Of a DNA stretch of 64,000 nucleotides, positions 17,460 through 25,604 are shown piece after piece. The position numbers and the translations under genes are program-made. Under the pieces are notes generated by a model. The model made no database searches and was not told the DNA's origin. It saw nothing but the letters and a program-made list of their open reading frames with translations. How positions within the stretch are numbered: the stretch's first letter is position 1; each line of letters starts with the position of its first letter. Source of the DNA: Pandoraea commovens (lineage in GTDB: Bacteria > Pseudomonadota > Gammaproteobacteria > Burkholderiales > Burkholderiaceae); contig NZ_CABPSA010000002.1 of the NCBI RefSeq assembly GCF_902459615.1, positions 744,001 through 808,000 on the forward strand. Direction: 5' to 3'.

Positions 17460-19580
17460 TTAGGCGATCAAGCCGCCGACCGAACTCCCGGACCCGCCGG
17501 ACGAGCCACCGCTGCCCGCACTGCCAAGACTGCTCGCGCTGCCTCGGCGTTGCCCCAGAGGACGGGTAATGGAGACCCAGTACAGGCTGCCCGGTCGATG
17601 TCCGATCTCGGCGAAGGCGCCGTCGAGTGTGTCGACCATCGCGACGGCATGTGTGGCAAGAGCGAACGATGTGGCGCGCGAGCGGCTCCACGGATCGAGC
17701 AGCACAGTGGAATCGCGGGCTTCATAGGCTTCGCGGGCGAAGAGCATGTCGATCAGGCCGTCCGGTCCCACGTTGAGTGGCGGGTGCGGCGTCGCTTCTT
17801 CGAGCAGTCCGATCAGGCGCTCCGACTCCGTGTAAAGCACCAGCACGTGCGGCGGCCGGTTCTTGGGTTTCACTGTAATGATGCGAAGGTTTTCGAGCGG
17901 AACGCCGTTCACCCGCAAGAAGTGAAAAAGGATCTCTGCGTTTTCCTGACAGAACGCCTCGGCGTACGGGTTCCAGTGATAGTGCATTGCGGTGATCAGG
18001 GCCGCTTCTTCTTGTTGTCTGGCCAGCGGAAGGTTGCGTTTAATTCGCTTCATCGACGAGCGCAATGCCGTCCGGTGATTGACGATGGAGTTGTCGCGTC
18101 CCGCTTGAAGATCGGGACGATTGCTGCGAGACAGGTGCAGGGCGGCGAGATCGTCGTATGCGAAGACGATCGCGTCGCGTATGTCCTCGTTGCGCAGATG
18201 CGCGACGGCGTCCCGGACTTTCTCCCGGTCGAGTGAGATGCTGTCGGGGGTGGCCTCCCGACTAGGCCCGCAGCCGCCGCCGCAAAGCCGTAGCGGCGCT
18301 TCTGCGTGCCAGCGCCCGGTGGCTGCGTCGAAATGCACCGGCACGAGCGCAGCACGGCCGCTGCCGCGTGGTGCCGAGACAAGCCAGTGGTCGAGGCTCC
18401 GGCCACGGGTCGCACGGTAGTAGCCGGTCGCGCCTCGAAGGTGGAGGTACCCGTCGATCGTGACGATTCGACGTTGCTGATCGCTCGGCAGTTTGTCGGG
18501 CGCCAGAGACCGCGCATAGCCGTCCAGATGCGTGTCCTCGCCTTCGATGCGCCATTCCTGAGGTGAGTACGGCTGGTGGTGAGCCGGGGTGTCGTCGGGG
18601 GAATTCGCGGCGAGCTGCATGTCCTCTTCCAGGGCGGCCGTAATGCGATCTCTCTCTGCGTCGATCTGCGCTTCGTTTCGGCGGCGCGCGATGGCTTCCG
18701 CCCGGGCGACCGCCGCGCGGCGTGATTCATCGGCGTGCGCTTTGCCTTTCGACGTTTGACGCCATTTGGCTTCAATTGCGGAAAAATCCGGTGGCTTGCG
18801 CATGACGCCCCGGCTCGCCAGATTGCGAGAGTCGGACGCCTGAATCATGCTAATCAACCGATCCGGGGCTACCGGGCGCCTCTCCATCTGATCGGCGGCA
18901 ATGCCGGCCGCATCGCCCGGGATTCGCGATATCCCGACATCCGGCACCAATCCGGTCGCAAGATCGAGTGCTTCGGTCCATTGACTGATTGACTTGCGCG
19001 TATCGATACGGACCTCCTCGCCAGTGACGAGCGTGTACATCTGAAGTAGCGATTCACCTGTGTTTCGGAAGGGCTCGCTTGACGCTGCAACGGCGTACAG
19101 GAATTCCGACAAGGTGTAGTTCGACTTGATAGCGGGCGTCTGTACAGGCTGAACGGCCACGACATCCGGCGCTCGGCAATGCATCGGTGCGTCACCCGTA
19201 TGGCCCCCGACGCAAACCTGGAGCGAACCGCCTTGCGTGCCAGGTCCCTCTGGTGCCGATTCGCGCATCGCGCCCCAGGGGACGGCGCTCCTTGCCGGTG
19301 CCGTCAGATTGGCGACGAAGAGGAGGGCGAATGCTGCGGGCCATGCGCCTCTGGCCACCGGGGCTGCCGACGCAGCCGGGGCAGAGTGAGGGGGGGCCCT
19401 GCGCGATATCCGAGTGCGGTCTGCACGACCGGTGTCGAGGGCGCGGGCCGTATGAGCATGGCGGAATGTTCTGGCGAGCGGGTTGCCGGACGCACCCCGC
19501 GTTCGCGAAGAGAACTCCGAAGCACGCAATCCGTAGCGAGGCACGGACCCGATGACATGGCAATGTGATGGATAAAGCAT
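17460..19580 (-). CDS. Array paralog 3: putative anchored/exported transglutaminase-like protein
   Basis: This 706-residue paralog begins at the ATG at 19580, with GGAG nine nt upstream. The hydrophobic segment lies at 80-100 (WPAAFALLFVANLTAPARSA). The first conserved domain includes YTLSEFLYAV and LVPDVGISRIPGD. It uniquely carries a charged, helix-favouring insert of about 50 residues after that domain (KWRQTSKGKAHADESRR and on), probably a coiled coil or flexible spacer. The Cys pair is Cys433/Cys437, and the triad residues are Cys544, His578 and Asp629. The C-terminus is a short Gly/Ser run. Function unknown. Confidence 0.85.
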   Translation of the reverse strand: MLYPSHCHVIGSVPRYGLRASEFSSRTRGASGNPLARTFRHAHTARALDTGRADRTRISRRAPPHSAPAASAAPVARGAWPAAFALLFVANLTAPARSAVPWGAMRESAPEGPGTQGGSLQVCVGGHTGDAPMHCRAPDVVAVQPVQTPAIKSNYTLSEFLYAVAASSEPFRNTGESLLQMYTLVTGEEVRIDTRKSISQWTEALDLATGLVPDVGISRIPGDAAGIAADQMERRPVAPDRLISMIQASDSRNLASRGVMRKPPDFSAIEAKWRQTSKGKAHADESRRAAVARAEAIARRRNEAQIDAERDRITAALEEDMQLAANSPDDTPAHHQPYSPQEWRIEGEDTHLDGYARSLAPDKLPSDQQRRIVTIDGYLHLRGATGYYRATRGRSLDHWLVSAPRGSGRAALVPVHFDAATGRWHAEAPLRLCGGGCGPSREATPDSISLDREKVRDAVAHLRNEDIRDAIVFAYDDLAALHLSRSNRPDLQAGRDNSIVNHRTALRSSMKRIKRNLPLARQQEEAALITAMHYHWNPYAEAFCQENAEILFHFLRVNGVPLENLRIITVKPKNRPPHVLVLYTESERLIGLLEEATPHPPLNVGPDGLIDMLFAREAYEARDSTVLLDPWSRSRATSFALATHAVAMVDTLDGAFAEIGHRPGSLYWVSITRPLGQRRGSASSLGSAGSGGSSGGSGSSVGGLIA

Positions 19581-19677
19581 GGCAACGTCTCCGAAGGTGC
19601 GTCCAGTCACGACGCGCGATGAGCATGAATGGGGAAATCGAACAGTGCGCGTCGCGTGATGACGCAGACATTCACGT

Positions 19678-21819
19678 TCAGCGTTCCGGCACGCCTGCCG
19701 CCGGCGCCTCGTCCGGCGACGATGGCGTGTCCGGTGGTATCAGCATGTTGAGGATGCTGTTGCTCTCACTGCCAAAACTCATCGGGCTGTTGCCGCTACT
19801 GCCGCTGCTGCCACTGGCGGCGCTGGCCGCGCTACGCGGCCGCGAGCCTTGGTGCGATCCCGTCAGAGGGCGCGTGATCGAGACGGTGAAGGGATGACCT
19901 TCGCCGTGCCCCATCGTGGCGAGGACTTCATCCAGTTGGCGCTGAATGTCGAGGTCGCTGTCCGATTCGATGAACCCCGTGGCTTTGGCTCGACCCCAGG
20001 GGTCGAGAATGAGTGTGGAGTCGCGTGTAAGAAGGATCGCGCGCGCAAACACGCGTCTGCCGATGCCATCCGGACGGCCATAGATCGCCGGTTGCGGGGT
20101 GGCCAGATGCAGCATGTCGATGAGCGCCTCCTCTTCCGTGTAGAGCACGACGACGTGCGAGGCGCGGTTCATCGGATTGAGCGTGATCATGCGAATCCTC
20201 TCTTCGGGCACACCGCTTTCGATCAGCAGATGGAAGAGTATCTCGGCGTTCTCCTGACAGAAAGCCTCGGCGTGTGGATTGTCGGAGTAATACATTGCGG
20301 TGGCCGCCGCCGTCTCCCGCTGCTGTTGCAGCAACGGCGCTTCGCGGTCGATGTTGCGCATCGCTTTGCGCAGTGCGGCGCGGTGTCCGACGATCGAATA
20401 GTCGCGTGTCGCGCGCAGGTCGGCACGGTTGCCGCGCAACAGTTGTAGGCTGCTCAGACTGCCAAAGGCGGTGTGAATGGCGTCTTGTGTGTCGATTTCG
20501 GGCAGATGCGAGATCGCCGCTGCGATGGTCATCCATTCGTCCACGATGCTGTCGGACCCGGGTATGTTCTTGCTTTGCCCGCACCCGCCGCCGCATAGCC
20601 GCAATGGGGCATCGGCGCGCCACTCGCGGGTCTCGGGGTTGAGCGTCACCGGCACCTGAGCCTTGTCGTGACGCGGGGCATCGACGAACCAGACGTTTTC
20701 GTGCGCTCCCTTCGTCACGCGGTAATAGCCGTTGTCACCCGAGAGATAGTGGTGCCCGTCGATCAACGTCACGCGTCTGGCGTCGCCGGGCGGCAGGCGA
20801 TCTGCGGAGATGGTCTGCTCGTAGCCGACCAGATACTCACGTTCGCCTGCAATCGTCGGGGATGAGGCCGGTGCTTCGATAGGTGCCGCCGACAAAGTGT
20901 CCGCTTCGCGTCTGAGACCGTCGACATCCAGCGCCTGCGCATCTGATGGGGGCGGACGACGAATGACCTGAGCCTGGCCTTGACCGGCATGCGGCTTCGG
21001 TTCAATGGGTAGGTGAAGCGTCTCGGCGTCCGAGGCCGCCACGCGAGGCGCCGCGACTTCCGTCTGTTGGCTGCCTTGCCACGCGCGCGGATCGAGCACT
21101 CGCGTCAACATCACCATGTCCTCCCCAACGGGCGGCTTGCCTTCGATCTGCTGGGCCGCGACATACGAAACGTCGCCGGGTATGCGGCTCAGGCGCACCT
21201 GGGGAATCAGGCTCGTGGACAAGTCCAGCACCTTGCCGCCGCGCTTGACGGACTTGCGTGTTTCGCGCGCAATCGATTCGTCGGCGAAGACCTCGTATGC
21301 GTCGCCCAACGAAGCGCCGAATTCCTCGAACGGCGCGCGCGATGCGGCGATGATCCTCAGCAAGTCCAGCAACGTGTAGTCGGTCTTGAGGTATGTGCGC
21401 TCGACGAGACGGATGTCGACGTCGTCAGGCGTGGACGTACCGTTCGCCGACGCTTCGGTCTGCGGCGCGAGTGCCTGGCCTGATCCAGGTTGCGAAAGAA
21501 AGTAGTTGTCGTCATTCGTATCGGCGACGAGATGTCGACGCGGAATGGCGCCAGCGCCCGGTGACACAAGATTTGCCACGAACAACACGGCGAATGCGGC
21601 CGGCCAGATGCCGGGCGCACGCTGCGCCGCGCTCGACGCGCAGGTCGTTTGTGGGACATCGTGAGTGTGATGGGCGGTACGATGTGCATATCGCGCCCGA
21701 CGGAATGTGACATGAAAGCTGTCGGACACTCCGGCCGACGACGCACGATGCTGACGTGCGGGTGACAGCCCGTAGTGGGGTGTGAAGTGCCGGGGACTGT
21801 GATGCAAGGCGTGCGGCAT
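19678..21819 (-). CDS. Array paralog 2: putative anchored/exported transglutaminase-like protein
   Basis: This 713-residue paralog starts at the ATG at 21819, with GGGAG upstream. It has the conserved HYGLSP and FRRARYAHR segments, then the hydrophobic segment at 71-91 (WPAAFAVLFVANLVSPG). The first domain includes YTLLDLLRI and EGKPPVGEDMVMLTRV. The Cys pair is Cys409/Cys413, and the putative triad is Cys521, His555 and Asp606. It is somewhat more diverged than the others: GNRADLR replaces SNRPDLR, and LILDPWGR replaces LLLDPWSR. All putative catalytic residues are kept. The tail is rich in Ser, Gly and Asn. Confidence 0.85.
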   Translation of the reverse strand: MPHALHHSPRHFTPHYGLSPARQHRASSAGVSDSFHVTFRRARYAHRTAHHTHDVPQTTCASSAAQRAPGIWPAAFAVLFVANLVSPGAGAIPRRHLVADTNDDNYFLSQPGSGQALAPQTEASANGTSTPDDVDIRLVERTYLKTDYTLLDLLRIIAASRAPFEEFGASLGDAYEVFADESIARETRKSVKRGGKVLDLSTSLIPQVRLSRIPGDVSYVAAQQIEGKPPVGEDMVMLTRVLDPRAWQGSQQTEVAAPRVAASDAETLHLPIEPKPHAGQGQAQVIRRPPPSDAQALDVDGLRREADTLSAAPIEAPASSPTIAGEREYLVGYEQTISADRLPPGDARRVTLIDGHHYLSGDNGYYRVTKGAHENVWFVDAPRHDKAQVPVTLNPETREWRADAPLRLCGGGCGQSKNIPGSDSIVDEWMTIAAAISHLPEIDTQDAIHTAFGSLSSLQLLRGNRADLRATRDYSIVGHRAALRKAMRNIDREAPLLQQQRETAAATAMYYSDNPHAEAFCQENAEILFHLLIESGVPEERIRMITLNPMNRASHVVVLYTEEEALIDMLHLATPQPAIYGRPDGIGRRVFARAILLTRDSTLILDPWGRAKATGFIESDSDLDIQRQLDEVLATMGHGEGHPFTVSITRPLTGSHQGSRPRSAASAASGSSGSSGNSPMSFGSESNSILNMLIPPDTPSSPDEAPAAGVPER

Positions 21820-22032
21820 GGCGTCCTCTCCCGAAGTAGTGGGCCACCGTTTTCGGCGCATGTGCAGCACCATGACGTTTCGGTGGCCCGGGAGATGAAG
21901 ACTGCCATCGCACCGATGCGCAGGGCTTACGCATCGGTCAGAGCGTCTGTCGTTTTTGGATGCTAGTTATTTCGGATGGCGATGTAAATGATGGATACCC
22001 GCGAAGCGTTTCATCCGGTGAAAGAGACCGCT

Positions 22033-24057
22033 TCACGTCGCCGTCGACGCCGGATTTCCGCTACTTCCGGAACTGCTGGACCCTTTCGAACCCCGCGAGC
22101 CACGTGATTCGCTCGGGCTCGGCCGCTGTGCGCGTGCACGATCACGAGGGGCCGGATAAGGGCGCGTCAGCGAGACCCGGAAAGGCTTCCCGGGCCGGTG
22201 TCCAGTGTCGGACAACGCAATATCCAGCTCGCTCATCAGTGCCTCGATACTGTCCGCATCGACGAACGAGGAGGCTTTGACACGGCTCCACGGGTCGAGA
22301 AGAACGGTGGAGTCGCGCGTCAGGAACAGCGCCGCAGTGAAGCGCTCTCCACTGATGCCGTCGACGTAGCCCTCGACCGGTGGTTGCGGCGTCGACAGAT
22401 CGAGAAGATCGATGAAATGATCCGACTCGGTATAGAGCACCATGACGTGCGCGGGCTGACTCTTGGGTTGCACCGTCATGATGCGGATGTGATGACTGGG
22501 AACGCCACGCGCGAGCAGATAGTGGAACAGAATCTCGGCGTTCTCCTGACAGAACGCTTCCGGACTGAGGTCATAGATACCGGTGTCGATATAGGTGTCG
22601 TAATGAATCGCCGTGATCTCGGCGGCTTCGCGCTGTTGCTCAAATAGCGTCGCGTACGGATCGAGACGCATCAACTGCGGCACCAGAATCTTCCGGTGGC
22701 CGACGATGGAGTTGTCGCGTAGCGACCGCAAGTCTTCACGATTGGTGCGTAGCAGATGCAGGTGACTGAGATCGTGATAGGCAAGCTGAATGGAGTCCCG
22801 CACGTCGCGGTCGGGAATGTGGCGAATCGCATCGGCGATCTGGTTCTGACTCATCGCAACGCTGTCGGGCGTCGACTCCCGGCTCGGACCGCAACCGCCG
22901 CCGCATAGCCGCAGCGGTGGTTGTACCTGCCATCGCCCGGTCTGCGGATCGTACGTCACGGGCACCTGAGCGCGGGTGCCGCGTGGCGCGTCGACCAGCC
23001 ACTGATTCGCACGCGGTGAATTGGTCAGACGATAGAACCCGGCCTCTCCGCCGAGATAGTGGCGAGCATCGACGACGAACAACTGTGGATGTGACGTGTC
23101 TGGGTGCGCCCCGGGCGGGAGCGCCTGTTCGTACCCCTGGAGATGATCGCGCTCGCCTTCGATGCGGGGTTCGTCAAGTCTCTCCGAGACACTGGCGTCA
23201 GCAGGCGCAGCCGCAACGACGTCGCCTTCGGCGCTGCCTGCGACATCGAGAACCTCGTGAGCCGACGCGGGACGCTCAGCGACCAACACTTCCGAAGCCA
23301 CGAGACCTGCCGAGGAATCACCCGTGCGTGTCGGCAATGACGCACCTAGCGTGCGTGGATCGCTCATCTGGATCAAGGAAGCGATGCGTTCGGCATTCGT
23401 AGGTTTGCCCTCGGCCGCATCGGCCGCCGCTTCCGCTAGATGGCCGCCGAGACGCGCGCTTTGCACCGACGGAATCAACGCAGTCACCATGTCGATAAAC
23501 GCGCCGACGTCCTTCACCGTCTCCAGCGTTTCCCGGTCCAGTTCTTCGCCAGCGACGAGGACATGCATCTCGTTGATCGCCTTCCCCAGATTCTGGAACG
23601 GTGAGCTCGATGCGCCGAACGCGCGCATCAACTGCGGCAAGGAGTAGTCGGACTGGATGGCGGCGTGTTGGACGGGCGCGCGTTGCACATCGTCCAGGGT
23701 GCCTGCGGCGACATCGGAGATATGGAGCGCAGCATCACCGCCGATGTCCTCTGCGGGGCGGCGATCGTTACGCGAGAAGGGAAGTCGCGGCCCCGCCAAT
23801 GTGTGGGGCACGAGATTGGCGACGACGGCCAGTGCGAATATCGTCTGCCATTGGCCGACGGACGACGCTCGCCCCGATGCGCTGCGGCACGGACCGGTCG
23901 CCGCTGCGACGTGCGTACGCGGCGAGGCGCGCGTCCCGCGAAAATGACGCGGAAACTCATGTCCACCGTAGCGGCTGCTCTGGCGACGGTTGGCGGTAGG
24001 GGAAAGTCTGTAGCAGGGCGCGGAACCGATCGCGCGATGGTGTGGCATATGCGACAT
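22033..24057 (-). CDS. Array paralog 1 (first): putative anchored/exported transglutaminase-like protein
   Basis: This 674-residue protein is encoded by the first gene of the array and has the strongest ribosome binding site (AAGGAGG, 7 nt before the ATG at 24057). The hydrophobic segment is at about 70-90 (QWQTIFALAVVANLVPHTLAG). The first domain starts near YSLPQLMRAFG. The Cys pair is Cys385/Cys389, and the triad residues are Cys503, His537 and Asp588. A seven-residue insertion lies before the triad Cys compared with the other copies (YDTYIDTGIYDLSPEAFCQEN). The Ser/Gly-rich tail is short. The 213-bp gap before the next gene is the longest inside the array. Confidence 0.85.
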   Translation of the reverse strand: MSHMPHHRAIGSAPCYRLSPTANRRQSSRYGGHEFPRHFRGTRASPRTHVAAATGPCRSASGRASSVGQWQTIFALAVVANLVPHTLAGPRLPFSRNDRRPAEDIGGDAALHISDVAAGTLDDVQRAPVQHAAIQSDYSLPQLMRAFGASSSPFQNLGKAINEMHVLVAGEELDRETLETVKDVGAFIDMVTALIPSVQSARLGGHLAEAAADAAEGKPTNAERIASLIQMSDPRTLGASLPTRTGDSSAGLVASEVLVAERPASAHEVLDVAGSAEGDVVAAAPADASVSERLDEPRIEGERDHLQGYEQALPPGAHPDTSHPQLFVVDARHYLGGEAGFYRLTNSPRANQWLVDAPRGTRAQVPVTYDPQTGRWQVQPPLRLCGGGCGPSRESTPDSVAMSQNQIADAIRHIPDRDVRDSIQLAYHDLSHLHLLRTNREDLRSLRDNSIVGHRKILVPQLMRLDPYATLFEQQREAAEITAIHYDTYIDTGIYDLSPEAFCQENAEILFHYLLARGVPSHHIRIMTVQPKSQPAHVMVLYTESDHFIDLLDLSTPQPPVEGYVDGISGERFTAALFLTRDSTVLLDPWSRVKASSFVDADSIEALMSELDIALSDTGHRPGKPFRVSLTRPYPAPRDRARAQRPSPSESRGSRGSKGSSSSGSSGNPASTAT

Positions 24058-24240
24058 GGGATGGCCTCCTTAAACCACATAAGGGCACAAAAGGCGGGCC
24101 GTGCATGTATTGCCGAAGACAGTGTCATGCGCCAGCCCGGGTGGAGGAGCTTGCCACTGGCAGGCGCGCGGATGCTTGCGTTTCGTTGGGTCGCGCTGTC
24201 GATTCTGCGAATTTGCGAGGGGATGCCGATGTTGTCATAC

Positions 24241-24267
24241 GGCGCGAGACGAAAGCCGCCTCGCGCC
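24241..24267. terminator. Hairpin between flavin oxidoreductase and paralog array
   Basis: GGCGCGAG at 24241-24248 pairs perfectly with 24260-24267, just past the stop of the leftward oxidoreductase gene. There is no T-run, so it may be a weak terminator or a mere stem. The remaining bases up to 24058 must contain the array promoter; I see no Hrp/PIP-type box there. Confidence 0.35.
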
Positions 24268-24275
24268 GCGATACA

Positions 24276-25223
24276 TCAGCCTGCCAGACGCTTGCGCGTG
24301 TCGTCGTACTCCTGCTTCAGGCGCGCAACGATGTCCGCCGCCGGACGCACATCGTCCATCAACCCCACGCCCTGACCCGCACCCCAGATATCCTTCCACG
24401 CTTTCGCCTTGGAGAAGTTCATCGCGGTCTTGTCGGCGGTGGGCAGGTTCTCGGGATCGAGACCCGCATTCAGAATGCTCTGGCGGATGTAGTTGCCCGA
24501 CACGCCGGTGAAGAGGTTCGTGTAGACAATGTCGTTGGCGCTGGCGTCGACGATGGCTTGCTTGTAGGTGTCGCTCGCGTTCGCCTCGGTGGACGCGATG
24601 AAGCGCGTGCCGATGTAGGCGAGGTCCGCGCCCATCGCCTGCGCAGCGAGAATCGACCCGCCGTTGGCAATCGAGCCGGAGAGCACGATGGGGCCGTCGA
24701 AGATCTTGCGCACTTCGCCCACGAGCGCGAACGGCGAGAGCATGCCTGCATGACCGCCCGCGCCGGCGGCCACGAGAATCAGACCATCCACACCGGCTTC
24801 GAGCGCCTTGTTGGCATGACGCAGATTGATGACGTCGTGCAGCACGATGCCACCGTAGCTGTGCACGGCGTCGAGCACTTCCTTGGGCGGTGCGCGCAGG
24901 CTCGTGATGAAGATCGGCACGCGATGCTCGACACACACGCGCACGTCATGCTCAAGCCGTTGATTCGACTGATGCACGATCTGGTTGACGGCGAGCGGGC
25001 CGACGACGGCGTCCGGATTCGCCGCCTTGTACGACGCAAGTTCTTCGGTGATGCGCGACAACCAGTCTTCGAGAATCTGCGGCTCGCGCGCGTTGAGCGC
25101 GGGGAACGAGCCGACGATACCGGCCTTGCATTGCGCGAGCACCAGTTCCGGGTAGCTCACGATGAACATCGGCGACGCCACGACAGGCAACGCCAGGTTT
25201 TGCAGAATCTTGGGAAGGGCCAT
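24276..25223 (-). CDS. Nitronate monooxygenase-like FMN oxidoreductase
   Basis: This 315-residue TIM-barrel flavoprotein belongs to the 2-nitropropane dioxygenase/nitronate monooxygenase group. The N-terminus has the family PVVASPMF pattern, and the FMN phosphate-binding region includes AAGAGGHAG, the SGSIANGGSILAA segment and GADLAYIGTRFIA. Family members oxidise nitronates or act as NAD(P)H:quinone oxidoreductases in the cytosol; the exact substrate cannot be assigned. The ATG at 25223 is preceded by a CAGGAGAC ribosome binding site. It is a single gene flanked by hairpins. Confidence 0.9.
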   Translation of the reverse strand: MALPKILQNLALPVVASPMFIVSYPELVLAQCKAGIVGSFPALNAREPQILEDWLSRITEELASYKAANPDAVVGPLAVNQIVHQSNQRLEHDVRVCVEHRVPIFITSLRAPPKEVLDAVHSYGGIVLHDVINLRHANKALEAGVDGLILVAAGAGGHAGMLSPFALVGEVRKIFDGPIVLSGSIANGGSILAAQAMGADLAYIGTRFIASTEANASDTYKQAIVDASANDIVYTNLFTGVSGNYIRQSILNAGLDPENLPTADKTAMNFSKAKAWKDIWGAGQGVGLMDDVRPAADIVARLKQEYDDTRKRLAG

Positions 25224-25415
25224 GAAGTCTCCTGAGGCAGGACGTTCGGTGTGCGCTCGCCGGTACGTGAGAGTCGGGTCGCGGCATGGCTGTCACGGCA
25301 ATTTCGCGAACGATCGTTCGATTATAGGGGGATTCGGACGTCGCCCGGTGAGCGGTCACTCGAAGAAAGCTTCGGTTCCGATGCGCTGATTGCCGCCGTA
25401 TCAGGGAAAGTCCTC

Positions 25416-25444
25416 TTGGGTCGATGCCCTGTGCTGACTACGAT
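25416..25444 (+). promoter_or_regulatory. Sigma-70-like promoter of candidate small RNA
   Basis: TTGGGT at 25416-25421 and TACGAT at 25439-25444 are separated by exactly 17 bp, the optimal spacing. The predicted start is near 25451, just before a series of hairpins ending in a terminator. Confidence 0.5.
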
Positions 25445-25450
25445 ATAGAC

Positions 25451-25577
25451 GCGTGCCCGGGGGACACCGGTAGCCGGTGTCGCAGGACGAGCGCCGCGTT
25501 AGCGACCGCAGCGCTCGTCCGGCACGTCACGTCCTCAAACGCCGCTTGCCGTCACTGGCGAGCGGCGTTATTTTTTT
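25451..25577 (+). ncRNA. Candidate small non-coding RNA with intrinsic terminator
   Basis: About 127 nt of plus-strand sequence between two minus-strand genes folds into three consecutive hairpins. Stem 25463-25470/25474-25481 is a perfect 8 bp. Stem 25485-25494/25511-25520 is a perfect 10 bp. Stem 25538-25550/25557-25569 is 13 bp with one G-U pair and is followed by seven T residues (25571-25577), a textbook Rho-independent terminator. No open frame or ribosome binding site is visible. The transcript would be antisense to neither neighbour. No known RNA family was recognised. The rest of the 25224-25604 gap holds the promoter for the oxidoreductase. Confidence 0.6.
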
Positions 25578-25604
25578 GCCACCGAAAAGGGGGCGTGCAC
25601 CCGC

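Larger units (their letters stand above)
13058..24057 (-). repeat. Tandem array of five paralogous genes
   Basis: Five genes of one family lie head-to-tail on the minus strand with spacers of 40, 93, 97 and 213 bp. All share the same domain order, the CGGGC motif and an identically spaced Cys-His-Asp triad. All begin with a similar ribosome binding site (GGAG 8-9 nt before the start in most). The transcript should start upstream of 24057 and run to 13058. The array points to repeated local duplication followed by divergence, with no pseudogene among the copies. Confidence 0.9.

Noticed and set aside
24058-24275. Hrp/PIP-type promoter box upstream of the five-gene array
   Set aside because: TTCG elements are present, but no TTCGB-N15-TTCGB pair with correct spacing, so type III regulation is not supported.
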